From positions 654,643 through 718,642 of the forward strand of contig RQTK01000082.1 of NCBI GenBank assembly GCA_003991915.1: a stretch of 64,000 bases of DNA, written 5' to 3'. Origin of the DNA: Elysia chlorotica (taxonomy: Eukaryota; Mollusca; Gastropoda; Plakobranchidae). The translations under genes were made by a program, and so were the position numbers. The notes below the pieces were generated by a model. The model saw nothing but the letters and a program-made list of their open reading frames with translations, ran no database searches and was not told where the DNA came from. Below are positions 32,734-42,075 of this stretch, one piece after another (the first letter of the stretch is position 1; each line of letters starts with the position of its first letter).

Positions 32734-35700
32734 ATGACTTCTGTACCTTTCATCAAAAGCACTCAAAGAACTTTACAAGCTCTCAAAAATTCAGTAGTGC
32801 CACAATGCCTAGGTTGTTTTGTCCAGAATAACACGTCTATGCATCAAAGAAATGGGCGTTATCTTCACATTACTTCTAGAGGCAATTTAAAAAATGAATC
32901 AAATCAGAAAATACTCAGTCAGTCCTCTATTCTTGTTCAAGATGGAACAGGAATTGAGGAACTTCCAATTTTAATGCGCAGAGCCACAAAGGACTCGTTC
33001 CCTTTCACACCATACTCCTTTGCGGGAGCTTCGGTCAAAGAAGAATCTGAGTTTGATGTGAGCTTTCGGCAAGCCCTTCAAAGCTGTGGTTCTGTGAATG
33101 CAGTGTTTAAACTTTTAGAGGTCCCACACAATCAAGTTGAGGGGTACTCTGCTGCTTTTGCCCTTCAAAGACTTCATGAGCTGAAGAGTTTGAATACAGA
33201 ATGGCATCAAATTCACTCATTCATCCGCTCAGCTGTGATGCGAGAACTCTATGACAGGGTGCAGACAGATGTCAAGCTTCTCTCCCCTGAAACACTTCTT
33301 TCTCTTGTGGAGTGCTACCTTGCCGCAGATGGATTTAGCCAATCATGTGTAGATTCCATCAATGAGGAAATCCAGGTGCGACTGGCTGACAGTGCTTTTA
33401 CAATTCCAGAACTCCTAAAATTGGCAGAGATTCTCAAGGAAAAAGGAGCTTTTCCCCTCAAATCTAAGCCACTAGACCTGAACGTTGACAACACTACAAA
33501 GAACTCAGATTTTGTTTCACAGACACTATCAGCATTTTCAAGAGACTTTGAAGAGTTCAAAGCTGACTCCACGCCTAAAAAGCAACATTTCGACAGATTC
33601 TCTGCACATTCAAGCATTGAAATTAAAGAGAAAATTCATGCAAAATGTGAAGAAATTCTTGGAAATGTTTGGATACACCTTGTGTCAAGGTAGGTGGTTA
33701 TTTTGTTAGTTTATTGCTTTTTTTTTCTCCACAAAAGATTGGAATCCTGAAGTACACATCATACAACTGGGAAGGAAATGGTTTAAATAGAATATTTTCA
33801 GTATTAACTTGCACAAATTTTTTATGTTTGGAGTGATACTTTTTTCTACAGTTTCCATTCTCAGTAATTAACTTCCTTTAATGAAGTTTTTATCATGACA
33901 TTTGGAAAAATGCCAGATCAATTTGATTTAGAAGGGCATACAATTTGGTACTCACTTAGGCAGACAAAGGTTTTATTATGGGAAGTCTGTAGCAAGAAAT
34001 CATAAATATATAAATAACATATCCAAATAGAAGGTGTTTTTTACTTCCAAAGGTACCCCGATGTTGATGAGCACAGTCTCCCCCTGGTGCTGCAGGCTTT
34101 GTCCCCGAGCAGGAAAAGTGTGGTGCCCCTCCTAGAGAAGGCTGCGTCCAACATCTGGGCAGAACTCACGGCAGACGGAGTGGAGACTTGCCTCAACAGT
34201 CTCTCACGGCTGCGGGTTTATAACAATGGGCTCATGGTCCATCTTGGTAGGATCTTATTTATAATTTTGAGACATACATTTTTTTGTTCAGTCGTCTCTT
34301 ATTTTTTAATATATAATGTTTTGTTTTTTTGTAGTGACTGAAGGATAGATATTGATTTATGATGAAGCAAACTAATTCTGTCAATAAGTAGAAATGTTGA
34401 TAGCTTTAAGTTGAAAATACAAAATAGGTTTTATTAGTGTAGGATCTGTTTAAAAAAACAGAATGGTACATTAAGTAATGTCCACCTCAATTTTTGTAAT
34501 TTGATATGTTCTAGGATAAATTTGGTTGAGTGAAGTAACTTGAAAGAATCAGAGGTAGTAAAATCCAAATTGTGGAACTAGTCAGAGAAACTTTATTTAT
34601 AGAGCAAGACTTTATCTTCTCTGAATGTTGTAGTAAATAGCATGATCGCTAACTTTATTTTACACAGCTTAATCAAAGCATGACCATTGGTGACTAAATC
34701 TTGTTTGTTTCTTGAACCAGGGAGGTGGGCTTATGTGCACATCCACCAAATGAACGCAGGCTTGCTGATGTCGTTCCTGCACACCTTCACCATGTTCTCC
34801 TTTCTGGACACCAACCTGATCAAAGTGCTCGAGAAATGTCTTCAGTTAAAAGGAACAAAGGTACACAGACAAAAAAAAATCTTGTTTAGGGAAGAATTAA
34901 ATCAGGCTAAATCTCTTAATAGAAATCTGTGAGGAAATCTTATATTGTACTTATATAACTCATACTGCACTAGTCAAACGTGCAATGTTCTGATGTTATA
35001 TTCATTGGCATTGTTCCGCCAGGTCCAAACAGACGTGCTGGCAATGAGTGTGGAGTACTGCCTGGCCTGCCGATACTTGTCTCCCATAGTGATGGAAGCT
35101 GCGGCAGCTCACCTTGCGGAGCATGGCGACTCGTACCACCCTCTACAGCTCTACGCCATCGTTCGAGCATTTGGATTCCTCAATTACCTCCCTCTAAAGC
35201 CTGCACCTTTTCTCAAGAAAGTGAGCACATATTTCGAATTTCTGCTGTGGATCATAACAGTAGTCCTCGGATATTGCATAGTCGGTGGGCCAAGTGCAAA
35301 ACTTCGTTATGTTTGAGGTTTTGTTACTTGCAAGGTCGTATAAAACATAACAGATCTGACTCTCCGGGACTTCAATTTACAATAGCTTTTAGTTGTGTTT
35401 TTTGCTGTGTTTCTCAATTATTGAAAGTTTTATAATAACTGTCGTCCCTGAGTGATTTTACTTCCATTAACTAAAATTTGGTTTCAAACAACAAGACAAT
35501 TGTCCGTGTTCAATGAATAAAAATTGGCGGAAACTTTGAGTTTGGGTAAACATTTTCAAAAGCATTGAAGACTGAGTTCAAACACAATGACTTAAGACAT
35601 CTTATCTCCCTCCCTTAGACACCTGCGCCGGCTGCTCTGTCTCATCTTATCTACTGCGTCTTGATCCACTGATCGCTTAATAGGCACATACCAGTTTGCA

Positions 35701-38700
35701 CCTGGTTTAAACTTAAAGATAAGGCTGTCAATGCACGACGCGCATGCCGGTTTACGATCTCTCTCCACCTTTGAGGCGAACTCGACCCATGTATTTTGCT
35801 ATGACTGTGTTTTCAATAGCTCGGTATTTGCTGAAATATCTGGAAGTCTGAACCACTACTCAAGGCCAGTACTTTGTTACATACGAGGGTTTCATTATTC
35901 CTTTTCATTAGGCCCAAAGTCCGTTATAGGCTTTATGTAGGGGGAAAACCGTCCCTAGGATATTCTTCGTATAGCTGAGCGAGATTTTGTTGAGTACGAT
36001 GTTGTTACATACGAGGTCCACTGTATATTGTCAACTATCATGTGGATCCAAAGTTAAGAATGTTTCACTGATGCTACTTAAAACTTAAACGCTGAAAAAA
36101 ATAATACACCAAGCAAGGATTTCCAGATAAAAGTAGCAGGTCAACAGTGCCCAAATTCATGCTAAACATAACAGACCTTTTCAAAGAGTACATTAGGCAG
36201 TTAAAGTAAAAATGTCAGTAATGAAAATGGAGTGTTAAACAAGCATCACTTTTCCTCGACTTGAATGTTTGTTGGTTTCTCCCTGTGTAGGCCGAGACTT
36301 GTCTGTGGGAACACTTTGATAACTTGGCAGAGCGGCAGATTCTCGAAGTCCTCGGCTCGCTCACCTTTGTGAACGTGCTGCCCAAGAATTTCTACCGTCG
36401 CGTGACCAGTGCTTATTTCTACACCAAGGTCGGAGGTGATTATAATATGTATACCACTTACTCATATTTTTTTGTTTTATTTTAAGCACTTTGAGTTTTT
36501 TTGTATGGCAAATGCTATTATATGTGAACATATCATCAATATTATTTTTATTAACTTATGTCCACTATTGCAGCATTGATGAACCCTGACAAACTGACTG
36601 CTCTGATGTGGCTGAGGGTTCTCAAGCACTCTATCGCTATGGACTCGAGCACAGACATCAACAAAAACTTGCATTGGGTTTTAGAGCAGAGAAACGCCAG
36701 GAGTGTCTTTCTCTATCTTGGTAGGTGTACTTGAATCATAGACAAATGCCAGGAGTGACCTTTTCTATCTTAGTTTGTTACATTGCATCTGAGTTAGAAA
36801 TACTAGGAGTGTCATTCTCTATTAGGTATTTTTGAGTCAGGGCTCAAAACACAGGGAGTGTCCTTCTCTATTACAGGGATCACAGTTCTACGTGGATCCA
36901 CGATTTTCAGCGGCAGCAACAAAATCAGTGAAAAAATTTTGCATTAAAAAATTAGACGGGGTGTTGATATTAATTTTTAATCAATACACATTTCTTTGTT
37001 TGACTACTCGTCAATAGTCTATCAATTCAATGTGGTTTGTTATTGACTTTATTCGTCCAAACAGCACCAATCTCTGCGATATGTCTATCCTTACCTTCTG
37101 ACTCCGTCATTTCCAACAATGGATAGATCAATATCTAGAATAAATTTCTATTGTTTAATTGAAGTGTGTGATCTTACTTGATCAACCCAACATTTATGTT
37201 ATCTTTCATGGACTCAAAAGTCAATTATTAAACAGGTAGGCAAACTACATTGTGTAAATATATAATCTAGAGTATCATCGCCAGCTTCCCGCACTTGGGA
37301 CTCAATCTAGATCTAGCAGAGCAATTATCAAGTCTGAGAGTTCTATTTAGTAATTCTATTTATATATCTAGATCTGCATTTTTAAACTGTATTTATACAT
37401 GTACCTCTCCCACTTTTGAAGCAGCTCAGTTGTTTTTATTTTTCGTAATTTTCATTTTTATAGCAGGATGACGACTCCGTTCATTTCGTCATAATTAAAA
37501 ACAGTTGCACAATATTGAAATGTCTGAGATATATATATGTATATAGAGAGAGTATGATTATAGTAATAATCAGAGCATTAGACTTGTCAATAACATGTAC
37601 AGGTCTAAATGTTTAACAACCCTGATATTGTATAATAAGTCAGGAACGAGATAGAACAGGATGACGGAAATGAATAAATGAATAAAATACGTGTCACTTG
37701 GCATGCTTCATTACTTCTGTTTACTGCTTCAAAACAAGCTTATTAGAGTATTGGTTTGGGTTTACAATAACAAGGACGACAATTTGATGAGCTGTCGTAT
37801 ATTCGTTCAAGTTATACGGCAAAGTTCAGGTGTTGGACATTTTTTTTACTGTGATCCTTGCTAATAGATCATATATGGAATTTGAGTGGGAAACACCAGG
37901 AGTGTCTTTCTACATTTTGTTAGGTCAAGTATATGAACTATGACATCACAATTTTACCAGCTCTATCCTTTCCTTTCTGCCTCCAAATAGGTCCATCTAT
38001 TTTAGTAAATACAAAAGGAAGAGAGCATTAAATATAAGTTTGACTTAAGTAATTTACGTTTCTCATAGTCATAGAATGTTTTATTAATGTTCTTTAATTT
38101 GTAGAGCTGCATAGTCTTTGCAGTTTTTTTTCAGTTATAGCATGTCAATAAATGACAAGTTGAAATCTAAGTCTAGTCAATATCAATCTTGAATCACACA
38201 CTCTGATAGAATATATAGTTTTTGCTAGTAATTTTTGAGTCGAGCATGGAAATTCATATATTTAAAAATGCCTCTGTATTGCATATTGCTCAGTACATTT
38301 CTCTTGAGTTAAAACTTAAAAAGATGTTACTATAAACTGGCTGATATTTTCAAATATTTAAAACGGTCACACATTTCATTGTTCATTTCTCTTTCTGTAT
38401 GGATACATTTGCTTTGTAAGACTTTTTGAAAATTTTATTTGTACACATGTATGTTCCATAGCATTGTGTACTACCCAAGTTTCTTTGTATTCTCTGTAGA
38501 CAGTCACAAAGTGACCATCCTAGCCATGAGAGCAGCCCTGGACCAGCTGGTGGGAGCCCGACATAACCATGTCTTGCCATTCTATGGGTGTAAGCTCTTA
38601 CTTACTATTATTTACTTACTTAAGTGAAAAGATTTTCTTCTCAGAATTTTTTTTTTTTTAATTGAGTCTGGTGCTTTGATATAAACCCATTAGGTCCTTC

Positions 38701-40283
38701 TACAGCCACCAATGTCCTCAGCTGGCTGTAGGTTGGGCCTAAAAGGGTTAATATATTTTTTTTAAGTTTGTGAGTCAAGCAAGCAAGATATAAATTTGAA
38801 TAATGAGAAAATCTATACTTGAAGTAACAATATGATCAGTTATGTTTGCGAGGCACCTTCAGCTTGGTGACATTTAAATTTGTTTTGTGGTATTCATGGC
38901 ATGGTCTCTTTTTTAAACTGTTCTCTCTACATTTTCTAAAATGCCAGGTTGCGCTGTATATCTGGACAAAAATGGAATCCCGTTGGAAGTGCGGAGAGAC
39001 AAAGCAAAAGGCTACAAGATACTGGGGGATGTTAACAAAAAGTAAGTTAGATAACCAGCCATATTGACTTACCCATCAAATTCCTTAATAGTGAGGGATG
39101 GGGGCTTGAAATGATTTTTTGTTGTTGCTATCAAACTATGCCTCCTTTTTTTTACACTTACAATGTCCATGTATTGAGTCTGACAACTGAATGTGCTGTG
39201 AATTACTCCTGAATAAAGCCTTCTTGGTAAGGTATCCCCGCACTGTCTCTTTGCAGCAGCACATAAAATTGTCAGAAGTTAGTCTTGTGACCTGTCCACA
39301 TTGTAGTCTATATATTACTGTCTTGCTTTATAGACTCGTGATGATGCTGAGGAGTGCTGATCACTTCACCACAAACACCAGACAACTGCTGGGAGCCCAG
39401 GCGCAGCGCACGAGGAACCTCAACAGGCTTGGCTTTACTTTAGTAGAGGTGAGAGTTGAACATCAAACACTACAGCCAGCAATTGTTTGTGTGCTCAATC
39501 AATGGACCAATTAAAATCATTATTAATCAACTGTAAGGTGATAATTTTTTACACAAAGAGACAAATATAATTTTTTTTTTTACTTTAACTAACTTTAATA
39601 TGACTTATATTAATGGGAAATATGATATTTTTGGTTGATTATTATTATTTTTTTGTTTCAATTGATGTAATTTAAATATCAAGTTTTTTAGACATTTGCC
39701 CATAAAATTATGACACTTATATAAGGTTCTTTTTTATGGTGCTTTAAATACAAAGAAAATAATTGTAGAAAATCTGTACAAAATTTGACTTTCAAAAGCT
39801 AGTATGAAGAGACTACTGTGTTTTGTACAACATGGAAATGCATAGAATCTATCATTAGATATTTTTAAGATCTACATAATTATGTCTTCCTCTGCCAGCA
39901 TGTCTGTCATAAATGAGGCGTGCAGCTTATGCTTCAGGGTTACTAAATTAAATGTCCAATTTGAAGTAGAAAAAAACCTCAAACACAGCAAGAAGGACTT
40001 ATGCCTAAATCGTAGCACAGTGATATCATAATGTCCCCTTCTAACATTATAATTTTATCTGCTACTGACGTGGCTGCAGATCCGCGCAAGCCACTTTTTC
40101 TTCTCAGACCAGTCGGTGGACGTGTTGCGGGAGCACCTGTCTCCGTACATGGATCTCAGCGATGTAGCTGCTGCAAGGTCTGGAGTCGAGGAAACCTCAG
40201 GAAACTCTGATCAAAGAGATTGGCTCAGCTACAGCTGTGATGATGCTCTTATATCGGACGACGACGGTGATAGCATAGACTGA
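32734..40283 (+). CDS. FAST kinase domain-containing protein (FASTK/FASTKD family, RAP domain), complete
   Basis: Ten exons join in phase: 32734-33689, 34053-34246, 34721-34860, 35023-35220, 36291-36435, 36574-36720, 38500-38589, 38948-39041, 39334-39448, 40080-40283 (TGA). The product is about 760 residues. Start chosen: ATG at 32734, 11 bases after a TTTCAG acceptor, A at -3; it begins MTSVPFIKSTQRTLQALKNS, basic and acid-free as in a mitochondrial presequence. FAST_1 region about residues 475-540 (YHPLQLYAIVRAFGFLNYLP, RQILEVLGSLTFVNVLP); FAST_2 about 545-640; RAP domain about 625-710 (YLDKNGIPLEV, RQLLGAQAQRTRNLNRLGFT). FASTK proteins act in mitochondrial RNA granules in mRNA maturation and stability. 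The paralogue (FASTKD1-5, TBRG4 or FASTK) is undecided. The acidic tail ends DDDGDSID. Confidence 0.9.
36691..36876 (+). repeat. tandem echoes of a FASTKD exon end and its donor (plus one at 37890)
   Basis: The end of exon 36574-36720, GAAACGCCAGGAGTGTCTTT then CTCTATCTTG|GTAGG, is echoed in the following intron at about 36741, 36797 and 36846, and again at 37890 (GAAACACCAGGAGTGTCTTT). Each echo keeps a CAGGGAGTG/CCAGGAGTG core, a pyrimidine stretch and a preceding TTGAGTCAG-like block. Period is about 50-56 bp. The last copy is displaced about 1 kb by the element at 36874-37860. Confidence 0.8.
36874..37860. mobile_element. hAT-like non-autonomous DNA element (about 987 bp)
   Basis: Left end CAGGGATCACAGT and right end ACTGTGATCCTTG are inverted copies matching at 12 of 13 bases. 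A CAGGG/CAAGG terminus is typical of hAT transposons. The interior is AT-rich with no transposase frame. The insertion separates two echoes of the FASTKD exon-end repeat. I do not see a clean 8-bp target duplication, so superfamily assignment is tentative. Confidence 0.5.
39225..39333 (+). mobile_element. SINE 3' part that supplies a FASTKD splice acceptor
   Basis: Blocks GGTATCCCCGCACTGTCTCT, GCAGCACATAAAATTGTCAG, TTAGTCTTGTGACC, GTCCACATTGTAGTCTATAT run directly into TACTGTCTTGCTTTATAG, the acceptor of exon 39334-39448. The normal SINE continues TATAGCGCTGCTGTTGG, so the pyrimidine tract and branch region here are at least partly SINE-derived. Confidence 0.75.
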
Positions 40284-40551
40284 CATGCAACATGCAAGGT
40301 GGCTTTGGGATAGAATCTTTCCTCGCTAATTTCTTTCTCAGAGATGGGAGATGTTGGAAAGACTGGGGGATGTGCAGTGTGCTTAGAAAGAATCTTGGAA
40401 CTTAGTCGTTGGATGGAAGTGTAATATGAAAGGTTTATATGATAATAATTATATAGTGTTTGATTCTTAGAGGTAGGATGGAATAATGAAGCATATAATT
40501 TTATGAACATGAATGGTTCAATTATCTATGAATAATGATTTTAACTTTGCA

Positions 40552-40557
40552 AATAAA
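40552..40557 (+). terminator. FAST-kinase gene polyadenylation signal
   Basis: AATAAA 269 bases after the TGA at 40281-40283, followed by GTGATGAAAAAGAAGAATGTTTTATGG-type U/G-rich sequence (given here only in part). It is the first canonical hexamer after the stop. Confidence 0.7.
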
Positions 40558-41690
40558 AGTGATGAAAAAGAAGAATGTTTTATGGTATGATTACCATTTT
40601 AATATTTGAAGTATAGATGTTGTTTGCTGTCTAAATACAAACATTTGTAGTGTAAATTTCGATGGCTGTTCCCATGCGATCAGTCTCGAGCTGACATCTT
40701 TTAAAGCTAAATATGCGAAGCTAGGCATTTGGTTTGTTGCTCTGTTGAACCATTTCTACACAGAAATTCATCTTTTTTATGGCCCTTAAAATACCATGCA
40801 GTGTTTTCCATGTACCATCTGATGAAGAATATTGTGTATATTTATTCGTGGATCAATAATTATGGTAAATATTCTTTGAATTGAAATATTTTATAGGAAT
40901 AATTTGCCTTTTCTGTTGTTCTTAACAAATTGCATCACGGTAAGTTTTTGTAGAGAGTCCAATAAGAAGTTATGTTGAGTGTCATTTTACTTAATATATA
41001 CATACATATATATATATAGTCAAGGGAAGACAACTGCCTTTTAGTAAACTTAAACTGTGCAAGCTATTCCTCCAATTGTTTGGACTTTACGCCAGTAGCA
41101 GGCGTAGTACGGTGATGGTCTACGAGTTTCTTCAGATGAGATCAATCAGTTTTTGTTGTCAGTAACTAGCCCAGGCGGAGGGGAGTTGCTGAGGTCCTAT
41201 GTTCCACAAGAAATCAAGAGGCGCTTTAACTTGATGTACATGTACTAGGAAATACCACGCATCTGTGGCTGGCGCGTTTCAAGAACGCACGCAAAAAACA
41301 AAGTGTAAATGTAGCAATAATAGAGGAGAAAAGGTTGGTCTTGAGACCTGGACACCTGACTGCATTTGGTCTCCCACTGGCCTACACAGGTGCGAGGCAT
41401 CAGCATTTGTTTACACTTGTGCCAGTAAGAACAGTAAGACCATAGTAGCGGCCATAGCCCGTTTCGCTGGACAACCAACGCGCGAAAAACGACAGGGGAA
41501 ACAACTGCGCCCATGCTTGATCTGGCTTCTGTTGTGAACATTTCATAATATTTTATGGCTTAGGGCTGAGAAAATAATTATGTATGTTCTCAACGTTTAA
41601 CGACAGGCTTTGCATCTGGTACACGAGGTTCGTGTTAATAGAGAGGCGAGCGGCGACGCAAGGACTGGAAGGTCTCCTACCGTACGCGTT

Positions 41691-41701
41691 GCCGCCATGT
41701 T
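41691..41701 (-). promoter_or_regulatory. YY1-like site in a CpG-bearing patch
   Basis: GCCGCCATGTT is the exact reverse complement of the animal YY1 consensus AANATGGCGGC. It sits at the end of a local CpG-richer stretch (GGCGAGCGGCGACGC nearby), which suggests a promoter. On the + strand it also reads as an ideal Kozak ATG, but that frame stops after about 20 codons without a donor. Confidence 0.4.
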
Positions 41702-41837
41702 GAAAGCTTCGTTAGAGCATTGTGGCTTCATAAAACTTTTAGCTGTCTATCTGTCTTGATCTTTCCCTGCCCCGCTTTCTCTCAATCTGTTTGTTTCTGT
41801 GCACCATTTTCTGCGGTTTAAGTGATTGCTCTGTACC

Positions 41838-41925
41838 TCATGGCATATCCGCTACTTCTCTGTGTGGTAGCACGTAAATATTGTCTGATAATAGTCTAAG
41901 ACCCGTTACCGTAACAGGGATCTCC
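41838..41925 (+). mobile_element. SINE fragment
   Basis: Blocks CTCATGGCATATCC, CTTCTCTGTGTGGTAGCACG, TAAATATTGTCTGATAATAG and TCTAAGACCCGTTACC follow family order; head and tail are missing. Confidence 0.65.
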
Positions 41926-42075
41926 CTTTTATGAGAACCAAAAGGTAAAAGATAAGGAGCTAGTCGGTTTTGTTTTGTTTTTTTCAGTCAGAGATTAAAA
42001 TGTGTTGCAAAACATAGTAAGAGTAACGCGAAAACCCCGCTCTATACTTTGACCAATACTATTCCACCTTAAATA

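Larger units (their letters stand above)
40558..42075. other. intergenic region between the FAST-kinase gene and the DNA transposon
   Basis: No gene recognised. It contains a (TA)n at about 41000-41018, a more GC-rich, CpG-bearing patch at about 41620-41705 with a YY1-like site, and a SINE fragment at 41838-41925. Overlapping ORFs on both strands at 41245-41541 have no recognisable family. Confidence 0.6.

Noticed and set aside
41245-41541. Overlapping frames of 90-98 codons on opposite strands
   Set aside because: No recognisable domain on either strand, no splice context linking to CEP350, and mutual overlap suggests chance.
41694-41760. Start codon with ideal Kozak context (GCCGCCATG) as CEP350 exon 1
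   Set aside because: The frame stops after about 20 codons with no GT donor in a usable phase; the YY1-site reading is preferred.
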